A stretch of DNA of 47,967 bases. Source: Peterkaempfera griseoplana. Its GTDB lineage: Bacteria > Actinomycetota > Actinomycetes > Streptomycetales > Streptomycetaceae. The stretch's first letter is position 1; each line of letters begins with the position of its first letter. The DNA lies in contig NZ_LIQR01000090.1 in NCBI RefSeq assembly GCF_001418575.1, forward strand, positions 1-47,967, given 5' to 3'. Under the pieces are notes generated by a model. The model searched no databases. It had not been told where the DNA came from and was given only the letters and a program-made list of their open reading frames with translations. Positions 1-7,373 of the stretch are shown one piece after another. A program made the translations under genes and the position numbers.

Positions 1-579
1 GGCGAGGGGCGCGACCTTGTCCGGGGTGGTCGGGGCGAGGCTGACGGCGACGTTGGCAGCGCCGGTGACGGCGGCGTAGTCGACCCGGACGGTGTGCGTC
101 CCCGCGGGCATGGCCAGCTTGACCGTGGCGCGCTGGGTGGAGGCGTAGTTGTGCCAGAGGTTGACGTAGCCCTTGCTGTCGACCCAGACGCGGACGCCGT
201 CCTGGCCCGCGGTCCGCAGCAGGAACGGGCCGCCGCCGCCGAAGTTGCGGCGCATCGTCCAGCGCACACCGAAGTGGTCGTTGGGCAGGGAGATCCCGGC
301 CGGGTGACCGTTGCCCCAGTTCTCGTTGATGGAGCTGTCGCACAGCGACTTGCGGGGGGTGCCGGTGAGGGTGGTGTTGGCGTAGTAGTCGGCCTTCCAC
401 ACCCCTGCGGCGCAGCTCACCGCCGCGACCGGGGCGGCGGCCGGGGCGGCGCCCCCGGTCGGGGGCGGCGTCTGTACGGCACCGGCGACAAGGGCGGCTC
501 CTGCGGCGACCGCGGTGGCGGGGCCCAGCAGTCGGTGCAGTGTCCTGGCGCGGAGGTGCGGGGGAACGGGTCTGCCCAT
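1..579 (-). CDS. Secreted PA14-like domain protein, C-terminus cut by window edge
   Basis: Reading frame open from the ATG at 579-577 to base 1, so 193 residues of a longer protein are visible. The start is preceded by AGGAAGGA about 11 nt upstream. The N-terminus has an Arg-rich n-region and a hydrophobic stretch (about residues 20-36), then an Ala/Pro-rich linker: a Sec-type signal peptide. From about residue 54 the sequence (GVWKADYYANTTLTG, then NENWGNG, GVRWTMR, GQDGVRVWVDSKGYVNLWH) follows the pattern of PA14 carbohydrate-binding beta-barrels (W-x-A-x-Y-Y ... DGVRVWVD). PA14 domains occur in secreted glycosidases, proteases and adhesins; what follows the domain lies outside the window, so the enzyme class is unknown. 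Secretion and PA14 likeness are seen; function is inference. Confidence 0.8.
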   Translation of the reverse strand, partial: MGRPVPPHLRARTLHRLLGPATAVAAGAALVAGAVQTPPPTGGAAPAAAPVAAVSCAAGVWKADYYANTTLTGTPRKSLCDSSINENWGNGHPAGISLPNDHFGVRWTMRRNFGGGGPFLLRTAGQDGVRVWVDSKGYVNLWHNYASTQRATVKLAMPAGTHTVRVDYAAVTGAANVAVSLAPTTPDKVAPLA

Positions 580-680
580 CCGGGGAGTCGTCCTTCCTTG
601 TGCCCTGGCGCACCGTGCGACTGGGTGGCTCGCGTGGTGCGCCGGCGGTGATCGTCGTCTGCTCGTCGCGATGATGGCAT

Positions 681-696
681 GCGAACGGACGTTCGC
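681..696. promoter_or_regulatory. SOS/LexA-type palindrome
   Basis: A perfect inverted repeat with 7-nt arms GCGAACG and CGTTCGC around GA. It fits the Gram-positive SOS box core CGAAC-N4-GTTCG. It lies about 100 bp upstream of the start of the secreted PA14-like gene (579) in the 580-833 intergenic stretch. LexA binding is inferred from the motif only. Confidence 0.5.
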
Positions 697-833
697 GGAG
701 GGTTTCGTGGAGAAATCGTGTCCACGCGAACTTCCTTTATCAGAACGCGACTTGGCGATCCCCGACCCCCACGGGCCGCTTCCCCGTCACCCCTGACGGG
801 CCGAACCCCGGGCGCCCCGGATCCCCTCCGGGA

Positions 834-1748
834 TCACCGTCGAAGGTCATGCCGGATGCCGGCGGCGACGGCATGGAGTTTGTCGGGATTGGCCACATTG
901 TGGATGGCGGCGATACGGCCGTCGGCGCCGACGTCGAAGGTGACCGTGGCGACCACCCGTCCCGGTCCGCTGAACAGCAGCCCGGGACCGCCGTTGATCT
1001 CCACGAGTTCCGCCCTCATGTCGGCGGGCTCCACACCCTGGTAGGTGACGGTGCCCATGGCGGCGAACCAGGCCGCCACCGTGGACGCACCCACCACCGG
1101 GCGCAGCGCCTGGCGGACCTTGCCGCCGCCGTCGGTCCACAGGGTGACGTCCGGGGACAGCAGCTCCATCAGGGCGTTGACGTCACCGCCGGTCGCCGCG
1201 GCGAAGAACCGCTCGGTGGCCGCGCGCTGCCGGGCGCCGTCCGCCGTGAAGCGCGGCCGCCGGGCCCGTACGTGCTCGCGGGCGCGGTGCGCAGCCTGCC
1301 GTACCGCGGTCTCCGAGCGCTCCACCGCCGCCGCGATCTCGGCATGGCTGAAGTCGAAGACCTCCCTCAGCACGAAGACCGCCCGCTCCAGCGGGCTCAG
1401 CGTCTCCAGCACCACCAGCATCGCCATCGACACCGACTCGGCGTCGGTGACGGCCTCCGCGGTGTCGCGGCAGGTGAGGACGGGCTCCGGAAGCCAGGGC
1501 CCCACATAGACCTCGCGCCTGTGCCGGGTGGAGCGCAACCGTTCCAGCGCCAGGTTGGAGACGATCCGCGCCAGGTAGGCCCTGGGGTCGTCCACCTGCG
1601 ACCGGGGGGCCGCCGACCACTTGATCCAGGCGTCCTGGACCACGTCCTCGGCATCGGCGGCGGTGCCGAGGAGACGGTACGCCACCGAGAACAGCAGGCC
1701 GCGATGTTGGTCGAAGACCTGCTGGTCCAGGAGCTGCTGCCGGGTCAC
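834..1748 (-). CDS. sigJ: ECF41-type RNA polymerase sigma factor with SnoaL-like C-terminal domain
   Basis: 304 aa from a GTG at 1748-1746 that overlaps the TGA of the upstream oxidoreductase (GTGA), implying translational coupling. Sigma region 2 spans about residues 8-75 and region 4 about 115-165 (helix-turn-helix around HAEIAAAVERSETAVRQ). A SnoaL/NTF2-like domain fills residues about 175-300. The three hallmarks of the ECF41 group are present: WLPEP at 85-89 in the linker, DGGGK at 206-210 (usually DGGGR) and NPDKL at 287-291. In ECF41 factors the C-terminal domain replaces an anti-sigma factor and tunes activity in cis. ECF41 genes are typically paired with a carboxymuconolactone decarboxylase, oxidoreductase or epimerase, which fits the coupled flavoprotein here. 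The symbol follows the sigJ annotation used for such proteins; the target regulon is unknown. Confidence 0.9.
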   Translation of the reverse strand: MTRQQLLDQQVFDQHRGLLFSVAYRLLGTAADAEDVVQDAWIKWSAAPRSQVDDPRAYLARIVSNLALERLRSTRHRREVYVGPWLPEPVLTCRDTAEAVTDAESVSMAMLVVLETLSPLERAVFVLREVFDFSHAEIAAAVERSETAVRQAAHRAREHVRARRPRFTADGARQRAATERFFAAATGGDVNALMELLSPDVTLWTDGGGKVRQALRPVVGASTVAAWFAAMGTVTYQGVEPADMRAELVEINGGPGLLFSGPGRVVATVTFDVGADGRIAAIHNVANPDKLHAVAAGIRHDLRR

Positions 1749-2944
1749 CCCGCCTCCCGGACCCTGGTGAAGCGGCCGCCGCGGGGCCAGAACGCGCCCG
1801 AGGCGGGCATCCTCCGCATACGCCCGTAGGTGGGCCAGGGGGAAGCGGTCACCGTCTCCTTGTACCGCACCGCCGGACGGCCGGTCAGGAAAAGGCGCCG
1901 CGGGCTGTCGTCGGGGCGGGTGAACTGCACCACGGCGTCGTGCCGGCCCAGGCTCACCGGGGTGTGGTAGTAGCCGAAGCGGAAAGGCCTGGGCTGCTTG
2001 CCGTCCAGCGTACGGACGATGGACACCGCGGCGTGCACCCCGGTCGGCATCCCGCCCTGGCAGGTCCCGTGCATGACGCCGTAGCCCTGGCGGATCGCGG
2101 CGGCGTCGCCCACGGCGTACACCTCCGGGTGCGACACCGACCGCAGCGTGGCGCCGGTGACGACCCGGCCCCGCTCGTCGACGGCCAGTCCGGCGGCGGC
2201 CGCCAGCGGCGAGACCCGGGTGCCGCCGGTCCAGAGCACCGCGTCCGCGGCGATCCGCTCCCCGCCCGTCAGCTCGACCGCGCCGGGCAGCACCGCCGCC
2301 ACCTCGGCCCCGCTGCGCACCCGGACCCCCAGACGCTCCAGCGCGGACCGCAGATACGCCCGGGCCCCGGGGTGCATCGCCGCACCGGGCTCGCCCCGGC
2401 CCAGCAGGACGACGTCCAGTTCCGGGTGGCGTTCGGCGATCTCCGCGGCCGACTCGACCCCGGTGAGCCCGGTACCGGCGACCACCACGGTGCCGCTGCC
2501 GAGCCCCGCCAGCCGGCCGGCCAGCAGCTCCGCGTCCTGGGCGCTGTCCAGGGTGTACGCGTGCTCCGCCACGCCCGGCACCGCCGCCGGGTCCGCCACC
2601 GAACCCAGCCCGTACACCAGGGTGTCGTAGCCCAGGACCCGGTCGTCGTCGACCCGGACGGTCCTGGCGTCCACGTCCACCGCCGTCACCCAGCCGCGTA
2701 CGAACTGCGCGCCGGTGCCCTCCAGCAGGTCCGGGATGTTCAGTTCCCGGAGCGGCTGCCCGGTCGCCGCCATGTGCATCCGCAGCCGCTCGGTGAACCG
2801 CTCCTGTGGATTCACCAGCACCACCTGGACGTCCCCGCGGTGCCCGACCCGGGCCGCGAGCTGGACCGCCGCGGCCATACCCGCGTAACCGGCCCCCAGG
2901 ACCACCACCCGGTGCACGGCCGCCGCATTCTGGTCTGCGCTCAT
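1745..2944 (-). CDS. FAD-dependent NAD(P)H oxidoreductase, NDH-2-like
   Basis: 399 aa, ATG at 2944 with GGAGGAGGCGG just upstream. Residues about 13-35 form the FAD-binding Rossmann motif (VVVLGAGYAGMAAAVQLA). A second dinucleotide fold (VVVAGTGLTGVESAAEIAE, about 155-175) binds NAD(P)H, and YAVGDAAAI (about 276-284) is the C-terminal FAD-contact motif. This is the architecture of type II NADH dehydrogenases and related quinone or disulfide-independent flavoproteins, usually membrane-peripheral. The gene is co-directional and coupled by a 4-base overlap to the ECF41 sigma factor, the typical partner arrangement for that group. Substrate not determinable from sequence; a role in redox stress is inference. 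Confidence 0.85.
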   Translation of the reverse strand: MSADQNAAAVHRVVVLGAGYAGMAAAVQLAARVGHRGDVQVVLVNPQERFTERLRMHMAATGQPLRELNIPDLLEGTGAQFVRGWVTAVDVDARTVRVDDDRVLGYDTLVYGLGSVADPAAVPGVAEHAYTLDSAQDAELLAGRLAGLGSGTVVVAGTGLTGVESAAEIAERHPELDVVLLGRGEPGAAMHPGARAYLRSALERLGVRVRSGAEVAAVLPGAVELTGGERIAADAVLWTGGTRVSPLAAAAGLAVDERGRVVTGATLRSVSHPEVYAVGDAAAIRQGYGVMHGTCQGGMPTGVHAAVSIVRTLDGKQPRPFRFGYYHTPVSLGRHDAVVQFTRPDDSPRRLFLTGRPAVRYKETVTASPWPTYGRMRRMPASGAFWPRGGRFTRVREAG

Positions 2945-2979
2945 CGTTCCGCCTCCTCCGCCGTTCGTTGACGACCACC

Positions 2980-3008
2980 AGATGGAAGCTGCCGGTCCGT
3001 TCGTGACA
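2980..3008 (-). promoter_or_regulatory. Possible ECF41-type promoter of the oxidoreductase-sigma operon
   Basis: On the minus strand TGTCAC (3008-3003) is followed after 18 nt by CATC (2984-2981), about 35 nt before the oxidoreductase ATG. Known ECF41 promoters have TGTCACA at -35 and CGTC at -10, so the -35 fits well and the -10 has one mismatch. Autoregulation would be expected for such a module. Confidence 0.3.
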
Positions 3009-3036
3009 CGGGAGGGATGTGACGTGGGCCATACAG

Positions 3037-3079
3037 CCGCTTACGGCTCCGGGCGGCGGCGGCCCGGGGCCGTAAGCGG
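3037..3079 (-). terminator. Hairpin terminator after the methyltransferase
   Basis: Perfect 11-bp outer stem (CCGCTTACGGC at 3037-3047, GCCGTAAGCGG at 3069-3079) with further GC pairing inside. It begins at the base next to the methyltransferase stop codon (3080-3082), separating it from the oxidoreductase-sigma operon. No T-run follows, as is common in Streptomyces. Confidence 0.7.
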
Positions 3080-3877
3080 TCACTGCGGGGCCGGCTGCGG
3101 GCGCACCTCCGCCACGACGACATAGAAGACCACCGATGCGAGGAAGGGCCCGACGGCGAGGTGGTCCAGCCAGCGCCGCGCCGCCTCCTCGGTGAAGTGG
3201 CCGTCGGCGACGGCCCGCCGGGTGGTGCGCTCCAGTCCGAGGATCGCGTCCGCGGCCCGGGCGTCCCGGAACACCGGCGTGACCGGCACGACGGCGGTGA
3301 CGTCGAACCCGGCCTCCTCCGCCAGCCGGGGGAGCCGGCTGCCGATACGTGCGTTGCGCACCACCCGGCCGGTGACGTATCCGGTGTAGGCCAGCGACAG
3401 GTCGCCGTCCGGGTGGTCGACGGTCAGGGTCTGCCAGTCGGGCTCTCCCATGACGAGCCGGCCGCCGGGCCGCAGCACCCGGCGGGCCTCGCGGAGCGCC
3501 CGGGCGGGGTCGGCGACATGCTGCAGCACCCGGTCGGTGCGGGCGCGCTCGGCCGTGCCGTCGGCCAGCGGCAGGTCGTGGACGTCGCCGAGTCGGACGG
3601 TGACGGTGGGCCGGTCCGCGCTGCGGGTCCTCGCCGTGTCGACGGCGGCCTGGTCGCGGTCGACACCGATCACCCTGCCGGTCGCGGTGGCGGCCTCGGC
3701 GAGCGCACCGAGGTCGGTGCCGGGTCCGCAGCCGAGGTCGACCACCGTGTGGCCCGGACGGACGCCGAGCTCGGCGAGCATACGTTCCTTGTAGGCGCGG
3801 CCGAGGTCGCTCGCGGCGAGCCGGTCGAGGTAGGCGATCGGGTCGGGGGTGACGGACTCGAACCGTGTGGGCGTCAT
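3080..3877 (-). CDS. SAM-dependent class I methyltransferase
   Basis: 265 aa, ATG at 3877 with GGAG close upstream. Motif I of class I methyltransferases is clear (VVDLGCGPGTDLGAL, about residues 45-59), followed by an acidic residue at the end of strand 2 (VIGVDRDQAAV) and motif II/III (LGDVHDLPLADGTAERARTDRVLQHVADPARAL). After it comes RRVLRPGGRLVMGEPDW, typical of the UbiE/Methyltransf_11 and _25 families. The C-terminal half (residues about 160-265) would shape the substrate pocket and resembles polyketide or small-molecule methyltransferases, but the substrate cannot be named. It is a single-gene unit with its own terminator. Confidence 0.85.
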   Translation of the reverse strand: MTPTRFESVTPDPIAYLDRLAASDLGRAYKERMLAELGVRPGHTVVDLGCGPGTDLGALAEAATATGRVIGVDRDQAAVDTARTRSADRPTVTVRLGDVHDLPLADGTAERARTDRVLQHVADPARALREARRVLRPGGRLVMGEPDWQTLTVDHPDGDLSLAYTGYVTGRVVRNARIGSRLPRLAEEAGFDVTAVVPVTPVFRDARAADAILGLERTTRRAVADGHFTEEAARRWLDHLAVGPFLASVVFYVVVAEVRPQPAPQ

Positions 3878-3939
3878 GCACTCCAGTGAACCAACTGCAC
3901 CGGTAAGCAGTCCTTCTGACGGTGAATCCTGTCGTCGCG

Positions 3940-4581
3940 CTACGGCAGGGACAGGTCGGGACGGTCGTCCCCGGCCCAGGGGCGGCGCTGCTCCAGATAG
4001 CGGGTGTGGATGTGCTGCCGGCGCTCCTCCGCCTCACGCAGGGTGGCGACCAGGCGGTCGGCCTCCTCGGTGAGCAGCGCCGCCTGCCGGTCCAGCTGCC
4101 GCTCGGGTGCCTCGGCGCCGGGGGTGAGGCGGTTCCACCAACGGGCTCGCAGACAGGCGTCGACCGCCTCGGGCACGTCCTGCCGGATGGTCCGGGAGAG
4201 GGCGTGCAGCGCCTCCGGGTCGCCGGCCAGGACGTCGCCGCCGCGTTCCGGGTCCAGCAGTGCGGCCAGCCGCTCCAGCAGGCCGGAGAAGCGGCTCTCC
4301 AGCTGGGCTTCGACCAGGTAGGCGCGGAGCGCGGCCAGGTCGCCGCGGAGCGCGGAGAGCTGCTCCTCGGGTGCGGGGAAGTCCGGCGCCGGCGGCCGCT
4401 CGGGTGGGGCCAGCAGTGCGCCGACGCCGTAGAGCCCGGCAACGACGAGCGGCCACAGGGAGCCGGTCACGCCGGTGAAGTACAGCACCAGTCCCCCGAT
4501 GGCGAGGGTGCAGCCGGTGAGGTTCTTGCGGGACTCCAGATAGGCCGCCGGGCCCCGCCGGGAGTTTCTACTGGTAACCAC
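3940..4581 (-). CDS. Two-TM membrane protein with cytoplasmic helical domain, last gene of TelA operon
   Basis: 213 aa if translation starts at the GTG 4581-4579, preceded by GAGGAG with a short 5-nt spacing; an in-frame GTG at 4599 gives six more residues but has no ribosome site. It overlaps the end of the upstream VWA lipoprotein gene by 14 bp. Residues about 25-60 hold two closely spaced hydrophobic segments (LTGCTLAIGGLVLYFTGV and LWPLVVAGLYGVGALL). The rest is charged and helical, with Glu/Arg-rich coiled-coil character near the C-terminus. I recognise no catalytic motif. Position in the operon suggests it works with the TelA-like and VWA proteins, perhaps as a membrane anchor or sensor (inference). 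Confidence 0.75.
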   Translation of the reverse strand: MVTSRNSRRGPAAYLESRKNLTGCTLAIGGLVLYFTGVTGSLWPLVVAGLYGVGALLAPPERPPAPDFPAPEEQLSALRGDLAALRAYLVEAQLESRFSGLLERLAALLDPERGGDVLAGDPEALHALSRTIRQDVPEAVDACLRARWWNRLTPGAEAPERQLDRQAALLTEEADRLVATLREAEERRQHIHTRYLEQRRPWAGDDRPDLSLP

Positions 4582-6187
4582 GGATCTCCTCGAAGGCACC
4601 GCTCAGCGAGCTGCCCACCGCGTCGAACAGCCGGCCGCCGGTGAGGTCGGCGATGTGCTGCAGCTCGGCCCGGTCGGAGTCGCCGAAGAGGATCGGGAAG
4701 ACCGGGACGGACCGCTGGTCCGCGGGGAGGGCCGCGTAGAAGGCGTTGAAGTCGTCGGCGCTCTCTCCCGCGGTGTTCTCACCGTCGGTCATGAGCACGA
4801 TGGAGGTGAACCGGTCGCCGCCGGCCTCATCGGCGCGCTGCCCCAGATACCGGTAGGCCTCCTGGAGGCTGCTGTAGATCGCGGTGCCGCCGTCGGCCCG
4901 CAGGGCGTCGGCGTCGGCGCGGATGGCGTCCAGCGCCTGCTGCCGCCGGCCCTCCTCCACGGTGTGGCCCAGCACGCCCTTCACGGTGTCGGCGAAGGGC
5001 ATCAGCGTGACCTCCTCCCGGTCCCTGAAGCGTTCGCCCGGCGCGGCGTCGGTGCCGGTCAGACCCGCGAGGGCGGTCTTGAGCCGGCTCAGCCGGCTGC
5101 CGTCCATGGAACCGGAGGTGTCCAGCACGTACACCGTGCGCGAGGGGCGGCGCAGCTGGTTCTCGTAGCTGTCCAGCAGTCCGTCCGCGACGGCGCGGCT
5201 GCCGGGGAAGGGCAGTTCGCGGCGGCGCCCGGCGGGCAGTCGCGGGTCGGGTGCGACCGAGGCGACCACGGGGCGGCGCAGGGTCTGCCGGGTGATCGCC
5301 TGCTGTGCCCCGGGGCTGCGCAGATAGCGGGTGAGTGCGGTGTACGCGGTCCGCTGGTCGGTGCCGGCGGAGGCCAGCAGGGTCAGCGGATAGTCGGCGG
5401 TGACCACCCCGTCGACCGGGCGGATCACCGTGAGGTCGGTGTGGCTGTCGCGGTTGAGCGACAGCAGCACCGACTCGTAGTTGATCAGCGCGTCCACCGA
5501 GCCCTGCCGGGCGTAGGCCTGGGCCAGCCAGCCCGAGGAGCCGGAGGTCAGCTTCTGGCCGGCGAAGAACCGCTTCAGGGCGGGCGCCGCGTGCCGGACG
5601 TCCTGCTCGGTGAGCGCGGACTGCGCCCCGGAGAGCGCGGAGGCGAGGCCCACCAGTGCGGAGTAGCCGGAGTTGGAGCGGGCCGGGTCGGTCATTCCGT
5701 AGGTCAGCCGGCCCTCGGTGACGGCCTGGCCGATCTGCGCCCAGGTGACCTTTCCGGGGTCCCAGCCGAGCCTGCGGACGGCCTCGGGGCGCACCCCCAG
5801 GGCGACCGGCGAGGTCATCACGGGCGTCTCCGAGCCGATCCGCCGGGCAGCCTCGGGGTGCAGCCGCAGATAGTCGTCGGAGGGCAGCCACACCGCGTCG
5901 TAGCTGCGGTCGGCCTGCCCGGAGGCGATCTGCTGGACGGCGTCCAGGGTGCCGCTGTAGGTGGGGACCACCTTCACCCCGGTGGCCTTCTCCGCGGCCT
6001 TCAGCACCGGCTCCAGGTCGGAGAGTTCACTGCCGGCGAGCACCCGGAGCGTCCCGGGCTGCGGTCGGGCGGTGCGCTGCCCGCCCTGGCCGTCGCCGGA
6101 GCCGCCGCCGGAACCGCCGCCCGTGCAGCCGGTGAGCAGCAGCCCGGCGAGCGCGGCGGCGGCCGCGATGCGCGGTACGGTCCTCAT
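4568..6187 (-). CDS. Lipoprotein with solute-binding domain fused to VWA domain
   Basis: 539 aa from the ATG 6187-6185, which overlaps the TelA-like stop as ATGA. A signal peptide ends in a lipobox, LLTGC with Cys21, followed by a Gly-rich tether. Residues about 45-330 look like an extracellular solute-binding fold of the SBP_bac_11/ModA type (LRVLAGSELSDLEPVLKAAEKATG; MTDPARSNSGYSALVGLASAL). Residues about 350-535 are a von Willebrand A domain with an intact MIDAS: DTSGS near 356-360, a Thr in GGTAIYSS and TDG near 466. The protein should be anchored on the outer face of the cytoplasmic membrane. Solute-binding/VWA fusions next to TelA-like genes recur in actinobacteria; the ligand is unknown. 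No ABC permease or ATPase is nearby, so a transport role is doubtful. Confidence 0.88.
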   Translation of the reverse strand: MRTVPRIAAAAALAGLLLTGCTGGGSGGGSGDGQGGQRTARPQPGTLRVLAGSELSDLEPVLKAAEKATGVKVVPTYSGTLDAVQQIASGQADRSYDAVWLPSDDYLRLHPEAARRIGSETPVMTSPVALGVRPEAVRRLGWDPGKVTWAQIGQAVTEGRLTYGMTDPARSNSGYSALVGLASALSGAQSALTEQDVRHAAPALKRFFAGQKLTSGSSGWLAQAYARQGSVDALINYESVLLSLNRDSHTDLTVIRPVDGVVTADYPLTLLASAGTDQRTAYTALTRYLRSPGAQQAITRQTLRRPVVASVAPDPRLPAGRRRELPFPGSRAVADGLLDSYENQLRRPSRTVYVLDTSGSMDGSRLSRLKTALAGLTGTDAAPGERFRDREEVTLMPFADTVKGVLGHTVEEGRRQQALDAIRADADALRADGGTAIYSSLQEAYRYLGQRADEAGGDRFTSIVLMTDGENTAGESADDFNAFYAALPADQRSVPVFPILFGDSDRAELQHIADLTGGRLFDAVGSSLSGAFEEIRGYQ

Positions 6188-7365
6188 CCGGCCCCGCCCT
6201 CCAGTTCCGTGAGTGCCCGGCTGCGCTCCAGCCGGGCTCCTGCGTCCTGGAGTTCGGCGGTGAGCGTGGAGACGGTGGCCGCCATGGTCTCGGTGGCCTG
6301 GGCCTTGTAGGTGTCGATGGCGTCCAGCGTCCGGTAGATCTGCTGGAAGGCGCCGCGCAGGGTCTCCACCCCGACCGCCGGGTCGGCGGCGATCCGCTGG
6401 ATCTCGCCGCTCTGGCCGGCGAGCATCTCCGCGTTGCCCCGGATGAGGTCCTCGGTGGTTCCGCGCAGCGCGTTGACCTGTTCGACGACCTTGCGCTGGT
6501 TGTCCAGGGCCGAGGCGAGCATCACCGCGATGCGCAGCGCGGTCACGGTGGTGGTGGCGGCCCGGTCGACGCCCTTGACCAGCTCGTCGTTGTTGCGGCG
6601 CACCACGTCCATCGCCAGGTAGCCCTGGGCGCAGACGGCGAGCTGGGTCAGCAGGTCCTGGTGCTTCTGCCGGACGGGGAAGAGCAGGTCGGCGCGGAGT
6701 GCCTCGGCCTGCTGCGGGTCGCCGGCCTCGGTCTCGGCGATGCGCCGCTCGACGGCGGTGTCCAGGGCGTCGGTGAGGACGGCGTACTCCTGGAGTCTGC
6801 CCATGGCCTCCCACAGGCGGGTGCGCTCGGTGTGCAGGGCGGCGCTGTCGCGGCGCAGTTCGTCCTGGCCGCTGCGCAGGCTGCCGACGATCCGCTGCAG
6901 GGTGGCCTGTGCGGAGGCGTAGCGGGCGACGTGGTCGCGCAGTCGGTTGCCGCCGGGCAGTCGGGAGAGCAGCCGGCGGGCGCCTCGGCCGGGGCTGTCC
7001 GCGGGGTCGAGGTCCTCGACGGTACGGCGCAGTTCGACCAGACCCGCGGACACCCGGGAGCCGGCGTCGGACCCGGGTCCGCCGGAGAGGGAGCGCACGG
7101 TGCGCTCCAGCATCCGGTTGGACTGCTGGGCGGCGGCGCGGATGTCGGCGCTGCCCAGGGAGGCGATCTCGCCCAGCCGGGAGGCGAACTCGGGGCTGCG
7201 GGCGTCCAGGCCGGCGAGGCCGTCCACATAGGCGGCGGCGCGGCGTTCCATGTCGGCACGTACGCCGTCGGCCAGCGGCACCAGGCCGGATGCCCGTTCC
7301 TTGGGGACCGGTGCGACCGGCTCCGGCGGGGTGAGGACCAGCGGTGAGTCGTCAGGGGTGGTCAT
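6184..7365 (-). CDS. TelA/toxic anion resistance family protein
   Basis: 393 aa, ATG at 7365, eight bases after the stop of the upstream solute-binding gene. It matches the TelA family (toxic anion resistance, Pfam TelA) over almost its whole length. It is mostly alpha-helical and soluble, with the characteristic segments SNRMLERTVRSL, LWEAMGRLQEYAVL and DALDTAVERRIAE in the first half and VLASALDNQRKVVEQVNALRGTTEDLI and QIYRTLDAIDTYKAQATETM in the second. TelA-like proteins are linked to tellurite and other envelope stresses, and often neighbour TerD or VWA proteins; the molecular activity is not established. The ATGA overlap with the next gene implies fixed stoichiometry with the VWA lipoprotein. 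Confidence 0.9.
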   Translation of the reverse strand: MTTPDDSPLVLTPPEPVAPVPKERASGLVPLADGVRADMERRAAAYVDGLAGLDARSPEFASRLGEIASLGSADIRAAAQQSNRMLERTVRSLSGGPGSDAGSRVSAGLVELRRTVEDLDPADSPGRGARRLLSRLPGGNRLRDHVARYASAQATLQRIVGSLRSGQDELRRDSAALHTERTRLWEAMGRLQEYAVLTDALDTAVERRIAETEAGDPQQAEALRADLLFPVRQKHQDLLTQLAVCAQGYLAMDVVRRNNDELVKGVDRAATTTVTALRIAVMLASALDNQRKVVEQVNALRGTTEDLIRGNAEMLAGQSGEIQRIAADPAVGVETLRGAFQQIYRTLDAIDTYKAQATETMAATVSTLTAELQDAGARLERSRALTELEGGAG

Positions 7366-7373
7366 GCCGGCTC

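Noticed and set aside
834-4442. 1202-codon open frame on the minus strand spanning three genes
   Set aside because: Frame bias of GC-rich DNA: it reads out of frame through the oxidoreductase and methyltransferase genes; only its last 304 codons are the real sigma factor.
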